From the NCBI GenBank assembly GCA_017444985.1, contig JAFSVK010000004.1, positions 1 to 50,397 of the forward strand: a stretch of DNA of 50,397 nucleotides, read 5' to 3'. Positions 16,565-24,351 of the stretch are shown in pieces. Within the stretch, counting starts at the first letter, position 1. Each line of letters starts with the position of its first letter. The position numbers and the translations under genes are program-made. Source of the DNA: Bacillota bacterium. Lineage in GTDB: Bacteria; Bacillota; Clostridia; Lachnospirales; CAG-274. The notes under the pieces were generated by a model that ran no database searches, was not told the DNA's origin, and saw only the letters and a list, made by a program, of their open reading frames with translations.

Positions 16565-16590
16565 GGCTGTCTTTCAGACAGTCTTTTTTT
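16565..16590 (+). terminator. tRNA cluster terminator
   Basis: GGCTGTCT and AGACAGTC form a stem with a 3-base loop, followed by seven T. It also faces the end of the minus-strand 22-kb gene run. Confidence 0.88.
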
Positions 16591-16615
16591 ATACGAAACA
16601 TCAAACATATATTTT

Positions 16616-18589
16616 TTATTTCATATACCCAAGTTCCCTTGCCTTTTGAATATATCTCTGTCCCATTTCCTCATTCTTTTCCGTTCCACTGCCGTTGATA
16701 TACATCTCGCCTGTCATATAGCAAGCTTCCCCGTCACCCATATCGGCACAAATTTTACGCCACTTAAATGCTTGTTCAATATCTTTCGGGAAATCGACCG
16801 AACCGGTCAGATAGAGGTTTGCAAGATTAAATGCTGCATCTATACTGCCTTGTTTTGCCGCAAGTTCATAATAATAGGCAGCCTTTTCAGCAGATCTTTT
16901 AAATGCACCGAATTCATTTTCGGGTACAAGGTTTCTTGCAAGTTCATATTGAGCTTCCACATCACCGGCATCGGCCATCTCATAATATTTATTGACAAGG
17001 TCCCTATGCTTGTACCATTTTGAACCGGAACCTTGTACTCCGTGAACAACGGACATTTCCAAAATATTTCTTCCTGTGTCGTTATCAAATTTTTCAACAA
17101 TTTCACGAGCATTATCATGTCCGTTTGTCGCAGCCATTTTAAACCAATACATAGCCTTGTCTATATCCACATAAACTCCGCCTTCGCCCCAACGATAACA
17201 CATACCTGCATTGAACATGGCGTCAGCACTGCCTTTTTTTGCAGCCATTTCATAATAATAGCAAGCATAGATAACCATAGGTTTTGAGAATTTACCGCTA
17301 AAGATCATATCCGCAATATGTGAGAGTATACTTACATCGGCAGAACCGTCTTTTATCATCTCAAAAGCCGAAAGGTATATATCCATATCATCGTAGAAAT
17401 CATAACCTGCATATTCGTCCTCAAAAATATATCTTTTGCCGTCAAACTCATCGGAAGTCAAACCAAACTGTTCTAATCTTAAAGCCTGTACTGCACGTTT
17501 TCTCCAAAGTTCTATGCGTTCGACATCTTCTTTCTCCATTTGACCTATCTCTGCCATCTTAATACGACACAAAGGAATAATTATATTAGCATTGAACTGA
17601 GAGTCGTCCGTTAAATTGTCATTTATGTAGTCTATCGGATTTCGGTCGTCAACATATATAGATAAATTTCTGAACAACCGGAAGCAAGCGTTATGGTATG
17701 TTAATATCTTACGCTTTTTGTTTTCATCGTCACAAGAAATGTACATATTGTAATATTGCTTTCTTATATTTATCAATGCATTAAAACAATCCGTTTCTGT
17801 TTGACTTTTTTTCAATTCGGGCAGGGCAGATTCATATACGACAGTAAACACATCCGAGTTATAATATTCTACTTCTTTTTTTAAAAAATCTATGTATAAT
17901 TCCGCTTTAACAGAACCATTTGTGTATTCAATTCCCAACTTATCGGCAAGCTGCATTGCCGGTACAAAACCCATCTTTGCCGATGCTTTTAAATACTCCA
18001 GTCCTTCTTCGATGTTTCTTTCCACGCCATCACCTTGAAGCAAAAGAGTGGCATAATTAAAACTTCCTGCGGATGAACCCATTTCACCACTTATTTTATA
18101 TAAATAAGCAGCTTTGGAATGATCCACTTTAACTACACTATGTCCTGTCATATAAAAATCCGCAAGGAAATAATAACCCCTTTCATTTCCCAAGTTGGCT
18201 GCCATAGCAAACCAATAATATGCTTCAACAAAATTTGTTTCCGTTCCTTCGTGGTTTAAAAACATATATGCGGCATTAAAAGCTGCCATAGCGTGTTCTT
18301 TTGCTCCCGCTGCAGCAAAGTAAGCAATTGCATCTTTGTGATCTTTATCTCTTCCGTTAGTTCCGTTATAGTAATCCGTCCCCATCTGATAAAGAGTTTC
18401 CGCATCATATGACATTATGCCTGCATATGCCATATCAAATGCTTCACTTGCAGAATCTTCATCCACAAACATGCCACCGATTCCACCTTCAGCTATTACA
18501 AAAAGATCAAACACGGATAATCTGTGCAGATCATAGCTCACTCTCATAATGTCATCTTCAATAATCTTAAGATTTTTGTTAATCAACAT
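16616..18589 (-). CDS. Sel1-repeat protein
   Basis: A 657-residue soluble protein built largely of Sel1-like helical repeats, an interaction scaffold. Typical units include AMAAFNAAYMFLNHEGTETN, GSSAGSFNYATLLLQGDG, GSADAMFNAGMCYRWGEGG, GSIDAAFNLANLYLTGSV and GEACYMTGEMYINGSG. A less regular region at about 240-420 separates N- and C-terminal repeat blocks. No signal peptide or membrane segment. GGAGGTG precedes the ATG at 18589; an upstream in-frame start would lie in repeat-derived sequence. It is the last gene of the large minus-strand run, separated from the previous one by repeat copy 3. It could be an adaptor of that system or an unrelated neighbour. Confidence 0.85.
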   Translation of the reverse strand: MLINKNLKIIEDDIMRVSYDLHRLSVFDLFVIAEGGIGGMFVDEDSASEAFDMAYAGIMSYDAETLYQMGTDYYNGTNGRDKDHKDAIAYFAAAGAKEHAMAAFNAAYMFLNHEGTETNFVEAYYWFAMAANLGNERGYYFLADFYMTGHSVVKVDHSKAAYLYKISGEMGSSAGSFNYATLLLQGDGVERNIEEGLEYLKASAKMGFVPAMQLADKLGIEYTNGSVKAELYIDFLKKEVEYYNSDVFTVVYESALPELKKSQTETDCFNALINIRKQYYNMYISCDDENKKRKILTYHNACFRLFRNLSIYVDDRNPIDYINDNLTDDSQFNANIIIPLCRIKMAEIGQMEKEDVERIELWRKRAVQALRLEQFGLTSDEFDGKRYIFEDEYAGYDFYDDMDIYLSAFEMIKDGSADVSILSHIADMIFSGKFSKPMVIYACYYYEMAAKKGSADAMFNAGMCYRWGEGGVYVDIDKAMYWFKMAATNGHDNAREIVEKFDNDTGRNILEMSVVHGVQGSGSKWYKHRDLVNKYYEMADAGDVEAQYELARNLVPENEFGAFKRSAEKAAYYYELAAKQGSIDAAFNLANLYLTGSVDFPKDIEQAFKWRKICADMGDGEACYMTGEMYINGSGTEKNEEMGQRYIQKARELGYMK

Positions 18590-18620
18590 AACAGCACCTC
18601 CATATAATCTCTCAGTATTT

Positions 18621-18644
18621 AGGTGAGCTCTAAAAAGCACTATT
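18621..18644 (+). repeat. Truncated left end of the 157-bp repeat
   Basis: AGGTGAGCTCTAAAAAGCAC plus TATT repeats, with substitutions, the left terminal sequence of the element just before full copy 3. It looks like the remains of an older insertion or a partial duplication. Confidence 0.5.
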
Positions 18645-18648
18645 TAAA

Positions 18649-18799
18649 GGCACCTCTAAAAAGTGCTATTGAAGTAAAATTGAGATATCTTGTTCAAAAA
18701 CCGGGAACCGGCTCGAAGCCAAAGTGGAGCATTGGTGAAAGACATTGACGCCTAAGCCCGGCAAGATAGTCAATTTTACGATTTGTTTTAGATATCACC
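18649..18799 (+). repeat. 157-bp interspersed palindromic repeat, copy 3 (degraded)
   Basis: It starts GGCACCTCTAAAAAGTGC. The centre carries substitutions and the right end is shortened to TTTTAGATATCACC. Despite this decay the right end still supplies the last codons (GDI) and the TAA of the minus-strand gene at 18788. Confidence 0.85.
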
Positions 18800-19627
18800 T
18801 TGAGGAAAACTTTTCTCATTCTTATTCACACTAAAACCTATGTTGGTTACATTTCTCTGTCTTTTCCTATTGCCTATTATGTTCATGAACAAATTTTCCG
18901 ACATGAGGCTTACTGGATTAAAATTTACCCCATTGTTACTGCCATAGTAATACCAAAGCGAAGATTTAAGCCACAGATCCAATATGTGAAAGTTAATATA
19001 GGCTCTGTATCTTACGAGAAAATTTTTCAACCAAACCTTTTGCTTATCCTCTAAAGAAACGGAGTACTCTCGTAACCTTTCCGTGACCCATAGGAAATAC
19101 TCTTCCACTGTAAGATTTTCTACATCATAACAGAGAGTGAAAACCTCATTTTCAAGTAAATTTTGAATTTCGGAATCTTCGTTATTGCTACACGATATAA
19201 AAACCATAAAATTTTTTTTGCATCTGCGAATATCACAAAATAACCGTTCCCACCACAGAATGTCATGCTTAATATTTTTGTAATCTTGGATAACGAGCAT
19301 GATAACACCGTATTCGTAATGATATCTGCCTCTTACAAAATCCAACCATTGCCCCAGTCCTTTTTTATGCTCTCCCGAACCATTTAGTAACAAAAGTTGA
19401 TTTTCTCCTTTTATATATTCTGCCGAAAAGCAAATAAAAGCACTTGAATTAGATGGTATAATATTTTTTTCTTCCAGCTCGAGCCGAAATTCATTCAGAG
19501 TAGACTGCAAAAAACCACTATCCTCTGTATGATTTAACAACAAATAAACAGGACATAGTTCAAACAGTATGTCCCCGTTTACTTTTTTACTTATGCTGTA
19601 AAAATCTTCCTTTATTTTTTTTATCAT
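18788..19627 (-). CDS. Uncharacterised protein following a VirD4-like ATPase gene
   Basis: A 279-residue protein that I do not recognise. It is soluble, without signal peptide or P-loop, and alternates beta-like stretches (AFICFSAEYIKG, GVIMLVIQDYK, NFMVFISCSNN) with helices rich in Trp and Tyr, which recalls a Rossmann-like ATPase fold without its nucleotide motifs. It starts 12 bases after the VirD4-like gene ends, with AGGAAG before the ATG, so the two are coupled and both lie between repeat copies 3 and 4. The final GDI and stop are encoded by degraded repeat DNA. Confidence 0.7.
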   Translation of the reverse strand: MIKKIKEDFYSISKKVNGDILFELCPVYLLLNHTEDSGFLQSTLNEFRLELEEKNIIPSNSSAFICFSAEYIKGENQLLLLNGSGEHKKGLGQWLDFVRGRYHYEYGVIMLVIQDYKNIKHDILWWERLFCDIRRCKKNFMVFISCSNNEDSEIQNLLENEVFTLCYDVENLTVEEYFLWVTERLREYSVSLEDKQKVWLKNFLVRYRAYINFHILDLWLKSSLWYYYGSNNGVNFNPVSLMSENLFMNIIGNRKRQRNVTNIGFSVNKNEKSFPQGDI

Positions 19628-19639
19628 AGACTCTTCCTA

Positions 19640-21139
19640 TCAATTAAACAGATCCTCTATCGTCGGAGTATCCTTTGTTTCTTCCAATTCTTTCGTCAGT
19701 TTATCATGTACGCATTTTAAAACCGAAAAACAGCTTACCTTCTCATGCCAAGGCAGAGGAATATTATATACATCATATCCCACTTGCGGATATACCGAAA
19801 AATCCTTCACTCGAGAAATATATGGTGCAATTCCCGAACGTAACACAAGTGCCTCACTGTCTTCCCAACCGATTTGCAACCTTTGAAGCTGTGTTATGGT
19901 AAGGAGAGGATATTCTCTTTCATCGATCTCCACACTTCCGCATAATTGCTCGATCTCTTTAAGCAAATTCAACTCTCTGCAGGACAAATATACCCAATTT
20001 TTACAATTGGACTTTATTGTTTCGGCATCATCTCCGTACTCTGCCAAAAGTTGTTGTTTACTTTGCACAACAAGAACAAACCTTATATTTCTGCTGCGGG
20101 CAGCCGAGATCATAGCAGGCATATCCGCTATTTTAGGGAAATTTGAAAACTCGTCAAGTATGAAGTTTACCCTTATGGGAAGGATGCCATTTCTGCAGTC
20201 CTTCGCTTTATCTATAAGGTTTTCGTAACATTGTTTTACAAATACACTTATCAGAAAATGATATGTGGTTTTCTCATCGGGTGTTATTAAATACAGAGCA
20301 GTTTTTTCCTCTGTTATTTTACCGAAGCCTATCTCATTTGCATTGATAAGATCCATCAATTTTTCATTGAATATAAAACTTCTTAACATAGAGTCAAATG
20401 TACTGACAACACAATTCAAAGTTTTTTCCACATTACGCAAAGTATACACCGATGCAAGTTTGTAGCGAACAAGGGAATTTTCGGAGAAAGTCCGTATAAG
20501 ATCCCAAAATATGGAACTTCTCGTTTCCGAAGTATCTTCAATCTCTATATACATCCTCATTCGCTGGATACTTTCCATGTGTATTTTCTTCTCGTCATCC
20601 TCACTTTCAAAAAGCATCAGTATCATTCCCATCAAGAGATCTGCCGCTTGATTTTCCCAGTACAGATCTCTCTCGGAATGCACCTGTGCCTTTAACTGTG
20701 CGCAAAGATCCGAGATCATTTCAATAGCTTTATCCGCATTACCGTTCTTATAGTAACGGTATGGCAGCATAAGAGGATTCCACCTTGAACTTTTTTCCGG
20801 TTCTCGCAGGTTCAGAGTTTTTATGGTATATCCCTTATGTGCCAAAAACCCCGAGGTGTTTCTGTAGATTTCCCCTTTGGGATCTGAAATTATCATAGAT
20901 TCTCCCGCCATCCCAAGAGTATAAACACTCGGTATACAAAAATTTCTTGTCTTTTTTGAACCCGTGTTTCCGAATATTAGGGTATGAGCATCCGTAGTAT
21001 CGGTATAAACAATACCATTTTCGTAATAAAACGGAACTCCCGACAAATTACATTCTGAATTCAAATCTTGTCCTGTAAGTGTCTGAATAAATTCATTTTT
21101 AGTGGATAATCTGTTTCCGTTTAATCTCACTGTTTCCAT
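19640..21139 (-). CDS. VirD4/TraG-like coupling ATPase, altered Walker A, no membrane anchor
   Basis: A 499-residue protein of the conjugative coupling-protein family. The P-loop region reads LIFGNTGSKKTRN: the Gly before the catalytic Lys of GxxGxGKT is Lys (K62). MIISDPKGEIYRNT follows, and Walker B is FILDEFSNFPKIADM (D329, E330), then SRNIRFVLVVQSKQQL. The N-terminal membrane anchor of true coupling proteins is absent. No relaxase, VirB4, VirB6 or oriT-like neighbour is present. Its partner is the unknown protein just downstream, and repeat copies 3 and 4 flank the pair. I infer a domesticated or exchanged payload ATPase attached to the GTPase system; a decayed conjugation remnant is the alternative, but the frame is intact. 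Confidence 0.85.
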   Translation of the reverse strand: METVRLNGNRLSTKNEFIQTLTGQDLNSECNLSGVPFYYENGIVYTDTTDAHTLIFGNTGSKKTRNFCIPSVYTLGMAGESMIISDPKGEIYRNTSGFLAHKGYTIKTLNLREPEKSSRWNPLMLPYRYYKNGNADKAIEMISDLCAQLKAQVHSERDLYWENQAADLLMGMILMLFESEDDEKKIHMESIQRMRMYIEIEDTSETRSSIFWDLIRTFSENSLVRYKLASVYTLRNVEKTLNCVVSTFDSMLRSFIFNEKLMDLINANEIGFGKITEEKTALYLITPDEKTTYHFLISVFVKQCYENLIDKAKDCRNGILPIRVNFILDEFSNFPKIADMPAMISAARSRNIRFVLVVQSKQQLLAEYGDDAETIKSNCKNWVYLSCRELNLLKEIEQLCGSVEIDEREYPLLTITQLQRLQIGWEDSEALVLRSGIAPYISRVKDFSVYPQVGYDVYNIPLPWHEKVSCFSVLKCVHDKLTKELEETKDTPTIEDLFN

Positions 21140-21164
21140 TATTTATTCCTCTTCCAACATTTTA

Positions 21165-21321
21165 GGGTACCTCTAAAAAGTGCTATTGAAGTAAAATTGA
21201 GATAGCTTGTTCGAGGACTAGGAAATGGCTTGAAGCCAATGTAGAGCATTGGTGAGAGACATTGACGACGTACTCGGGCAAGATAGCCAATTTTACGATT
21301 TATGAGTTTTTAGAGGTGCCC
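21165..21321 (+). repeat. 157-bp interspersed palindromic repeat, copy 4
   Basis: Starts GGGTACCTCTAAAAAG and ends TTTTTAGAGGTGCCC. TTTA flanks both ends, a likely 4-bp target duplication. It lies inside the 22-kb minus-strand gene run, 26 bases upstream of the VirD4-like gene, and encodes GHL and the stop of the small gene on its right. Confidence 0.92.
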
Positions 21322-21639
21322 TTTACTGTATTCTTTCAATTTAGCTTTTTTCTCGTTACGTTTAAGCTTTTCATCATATATTATCCGTTCCTCTGGTGTT
21401 GCCCAGTAATCTCTGTATAGAAAACCTATAATAGCGTATGTTTCTTTTAACAAATTCTGTTCTTCAAGTTCTTTTTCTACATCGATATGAAAGTCATAGG
21501 TTTTGTCACGATTCTCTTCAAAAACCTTTAAAATTTCCTTCGGTATTTTATCGTAATCCTCCTTTCTCGTATGTTTTAAAACCTCCAAAACTTCAGTATA
21601 TGCTTGTGGGTTTTTAGATAGATCCAACACAACTTTCAT
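21310..21639 (-). CDS. Small tandem paralogue A (IPKE...DKTYDFHID family)
   Basis: A 109-residue soluble protein with the pattern YTEVLEVLK...DYDKIPKEI...RDKTYDFHID...LLKETYAIIGFLYRDYW. The two genes upstream carry the same pattern, so it arose by tandem duplication. The AGGGAG directly abuts the ATG at 21639, so a GTG three codons in (21630) may be the real start. Its last three residues and stop come from repeat copy 4. I recall similar small proteins in many Firmicutes but know no function. Confidence 0.7.
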   Translation of the reverse strand: MKVVLDLSKNPQAYTEVLEVLKHTRKEDYDKIPKEILKVFEENRDKTYDFHIDVEKELEEQNLLKETYAIIGFLYRDYWATPEERIIYDEKLKRNEKKAKLKEYSKGHL

Positions 21640-21675
21640 CTCCCTGATCGTCTTATATAAAAGTGACCTCTAATA

Positions 21676-22002
21676 TTACTCTTCTTTCATCATATTTTCG
21701 TATTCTTCCAATTTAGCTTTTTTGTCGTTTAACTCCAATATTTTATCAAGCATTTCACGTTTATCGGGAGGTAAAACATATTTTCTGTAAAGCGATACAA
21801 TAAGTGCATCTGTTTCTTTCAAAAGAACCGTATCTTCTAAAGGCTTTGACGCGTCTATGTGAAAATCGTAAGTTTTGTCGCAATATTTCCTGAAAAACAT
21901 AACTTCCTCCTCCGGGATCTTATCCCGATCTTTTTTCGGAAAATATTTCATAACTTCCAATATTTCCGTGTATGCCTTTTCCATTTGAAGCTTATCCGCC
22001 AT
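21676..22002 (-). CDS. Small tandem paralogue B
   Basis: A 108-residue protein starting MADKLQMEKAYTEILEVMK, with KDRDKIPEEE, CDKTYDFHID and LLKETDALIVSLYRKYV aligning to its neighbour at 21310. A GGGGGAG-type ribosome binding site precedes the ATG at 22002; an in-frame start further up is less likely. Function unknown; possibly a small binding or immunity-type protein given its multiplication here. Confidence 0.7.
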   Translation of the reverse strand: MADKLQMEKAYTEILEVMKYFPKKDRDKIPEEEVMFFRKYCDKTYDFHIDASKPLEDTVLLKETDALIVSLYRKYVLPPDKREMLDKILELNDKKAKLEEYENMMKEE

Positions 22003-22035
22003 ATATCTCTCCCCCCTTTTTTTAAACTTCTTCAC

Positions 22036-22236
22036 TCAACATGCTTGTGTAACAAAGGTAATATCCTGTTCTGTCAGATTCTTATTACAATCAAACTTGA
22101 ATGTATTTTTTTTATCTCTCTTGTTTTCTATTTTCTCCAACAAACATTTCGGAATTTTATCAACAATGTATTTTGGTTGCCGTTTTAAAATCTCCCAAAC
22201 TTCTGCATACATTGTAGCTGATTCCTCTTCGGTCAT
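22036..22236 (-). CDS. Small tandem paralogue C, shortened
   Basis: A 66-residue protein with YAEVWEILKRQPKYIVDKIP and NTFKFDCNKNLTEQDI, matching the first half of paralogues A and B but ending at a Cys before the LLKET...LYR helix pair. Either a natural short variant or a copy truncated by an early stop. It starts 12 bases after the TM2 gene ends. Confidence 0.6.
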   Translation of the reverse strand: MTEEESATMYAEVWEILKRQPKYIVDKIPKCLLEKIENKRDKKNTFKFDCNKNLTEQDITFVTQAC

Positions 22237-22248
22237 ACAGGTACACCT

Positions 22249-23241
22249 CTAATGATATCTTCCTTCCCCGTCAGCTTTTAAACCTATGGCAAATGCTGCC
22301 CATATTATAAAAGACCAGAGCATAACTATAACAGGAACATAAATAGTCCATCCAAGAAAAAGTGTTAAAAGCAATTGCACAATACCTGTTTTTTTATAAC
22401 TCAAATAAAAACTCTGTGCACCGATAGTTCCCAAAAACAACATAAGTAAAAAAGCTATACCCACTGATTTTCTTGAACGTGCACCTACTTGATAGGGTAT
22501 ATTTGTACCTGCCCCTGTTTGAGCGGGAGCATTTGTTGCAGCTCCTGTTTGGGCGACGGCAGGAGCTTTTGTTGCGGTTCCTGTTTGAGCATTGGCAGAG
22601 GTGTTTCCCAAAGGATCGTAGCGAGTATTGGCAAAGGGATTGTAAGAGGCATTTGTTTGCGGATTTTTAACATTGGTTGCCGGGGATGCTGTTTGCGGAT
22701 TTTTTGCATTGCTTGTAGGGGATGCTGTTTGTGTATCGGCTTTATCCTTTTGCATTCTCCTATTTTTCTCATCCTCAATAAGTTTTCTGTTTCTTGCCTC
22801 TCTGTCATAGTCAAATACTTTATGCAAAGCTTTAAATATTGCATTGGTGACCACTTTGTTATCTTGTCCGAAAAGCGTAGCAATACTTAATTCCATTGCA
22901 GTTTCAAGGCTTTCTCCGACCTTCTTGACCTCAAGCACAAGTTTCTCAAAAAGCTCCGAATATTTAGCCAAGTACTGCAAAACTTTTTCCTTATCCAGAT
23001 TAAACCTATCCGCAAACACCATAAATCTATCAAATAAATAAGGGTAATCTTTTGCTGTAACCTCATCTGTATATTCTCTGACATAACGAATATACATAAC
23101 ATAAAAATTCATACCATATTGAACTATCCAATCTTCAGCAGTGGTTTTTTGGGGATCGTAAAACCCTGATTTTATGAGTTCTATAATAAACTCGCCACCC
23201 TCTGTACTGACTTTATTTAAAATCACTTTGTTTGATGCCAT
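22249..23241 (-). CDS. TM2-domain membrane protein with repetitive linker
   Basis: A 330-residue protein. Residues 1-~160 are a helical cytoplasmic domain (FIIELIKSGFYDPQKTTAEDW and onward). A low-complexity linker follows with tandem TASPxxNxKNPQ units and Ala/Thr/Gln-rich repeats. The C-terminus is a TM2 domain: RSRKSVGIAFLLMLFLGTIG, QSFYLSYKKTGIVQLLLTLF and a final hydrophobic segment. The GGGAGGTG site before the ATG at 23241 fixes the start. The gene follows a ~250-base gap, the largest in the minus-strand run, containing a TATAAT at 23390-23395 region without a good -35, so a second transcript may begin here. Confidence 0.85.
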   Translation of the reverse strand: MASNKVILNKVSTEGGEFIIELIKSGFYDPQKTTAEDWIVQYGMNFYVMYIRYVREYTDEVTAKDYPYLFDRFMVFADRFNLDKEKVLQYLAKYSELFEKLVLEVKKVGESLETAMELSIATLFGQDNKVVTNAIFKALHKVFDYDREARNRKLIEDEKNRRMQKDKADTQTASPTSNAKNPQTASPATNVKNPQTNASYNPFANTRYDPLGNTSANAQTGTATKAPAVAQTGAATNAPAQTGAGTNIPYQVGARSRKSVGIAFLLMLFLGTIGAQSFYLSYKKTGIVQLLLTLFLGWTIYVPVIVMLWSFIIWAAFAIGLKADGEGRYH

Positions 23242-23489
23242 AGCGTACACCTCCCATAAAATATTTTTAATGCTGTTTAAAGTTCCTAAATAAACACAAT
23301 GTATATAACAATGGCATAAACATCTTCTTAACATAACAGATTTATCTAAAAACTGCCTATAAAAGAAAATATTTATGCCACAACCATTATACCCTCACTC
23401 ATAGAGACTATGGTACATACCACATAAATTTAGGCGCTATCATTTCATTTTAATTATCCCTGCGCTTGATAAACGTGCTTAATACAGCA

Positions 23490-24332
23490 TTATTCCATAT
23501 TCTCAGTGTTAAGCTTGTCATATAAGGCAGTATCAAGCTCATACCTGTCAATATCGGAATAATCCCACCACTCTCCTCGATATCCGCTAAACCCGTTCCT
23601 GTACATTACTTCTTCCAATAGCCTTGCATTTGTAGCTGCAGTTTCCGATACATCACTGTAATCTCTGTCTGCAGTCGTCGTAAATTCATCAAACTCCGAG
23701 GGCATCTCCACAGCGGAACCATCTTCATATACCAAAGAAATATCTACCGTATCTCCGCGACTATGACTTGTTATTCCTTTATTCGGATTGGCAACATAGG
23801 TAGGGTCGGGATATGTTTCCCACAATTTCCATTGTGCTTGAGGTGAACGATAGGCATCCCATATCAGAATACGATACCCCATATCTTTAAGTTCCTTTTG
23901 CACCAATATCAGCTTCCTAACGGTACCGTAGCACAAAAATGCCTCTGAATTATCATATATAACTTTTCCCGTAAAATTATTTGTTGTCGCATACCTAAGA
24001 TCTATTTCTGCATCGGGTATATAGTCAAGAATATTAACAAGTTGCCCGTCATCAGGTATGCTTTCATTTAAATTTTCATCCGCCTCGTTCGGGTGTGTTG
24101 TATCCTCCGAAGGTTCTTGTGTTATAACAGATGCAGTTTCCGTGGTGTCTTCTGTAAAGTATTGTGTTATAACAGAGGTATTTTCCGTTGTATCTTCCAA
24201 AGCTGTATTCAAAAACGTCGACTTTACTGTAGTCTGTTCATCAGTATCAACCGATGTATCTTTAGACAAGCATCCTGTAAATACCACAGCATACACCCAT
24301 AATAACAGTAATAATATCAATATTCTTCTCAT
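23490..24332 (-). CDS. VanX-like D-Ala-D-Ala dipeptidase lipoprotein with altered zinc ligand
   Basis: A 280-residue protein of peptidase family M15D. A lipoprotein signal ends at C21 (VVFTGC). Residues ~24-92 are a Thr/Glu-rich spacer with repeated TSVITQ/ASVITQ units. The catalytic domain then shows the VanX markers DYIPDAEIDLRYATTNNF, DAYRSPQAQW, SHSRGDTVDI (H190, D197) and GEWWDYSD. In VanX the last motif is EWWH, whose His binds zinc; here it is Asp (D257), while the catalytic Glu (E254) remains. Activity may be lost or altered. VanX is usually cytosolic, so outward anchoring is also unusual. No vanH/A or VanRS genes lie nearby, arguing against vancomycin resistance. Confidence 0.86.
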   Translation of the reverse strand: MRRILILLLLLWVYAVVFTGCLSKDTSVDTDEQTTVKSTFLNTALEDTTENTSVITQYFTEDTTETASVITQEPSEDTTHPNEADENLNESIPDDGQLVNILDYIPDAEIDLRYATTNNFTGKVIYDNSEAFLCYGTVRKLILVQKELKDMGYRILIWDAYRSPQAQWKLWETYPDPTYVANPNKGITSHSRGDTVDISLVYEDGSAVEMPSEFDEFTTTADRDYSDVSETAATNARLLEEVMYRNGFSGYRGEWWDYSDIDRYELDTALYDKLNTENME

Positions 24333-24351
24333 ATATTTTCGCCTTTACATA

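Noticed and set aside
18590-18640. A 17-residue N-terminal extension of the Sel1-repeat protein
   Set aside because: It lies in repeat-derived sequence without a ribosome binding site, while the ATG at 18589 has a strong GGAGGTG.
19640-21139. An integrated conjugative element built around the VirD4-like gene
   Set aside because: No relaxase, VirB4/VirB6, integrase or attachment repeats are visible, and the surrounding genes belong to a different kind of system.
23490-24332. A vancomycin-resistance cluster
   Set aside because: There is no VanH, VanA/B ligase or VanRS pair, the protein is lipid-anchored and a zinc ligand is changed.
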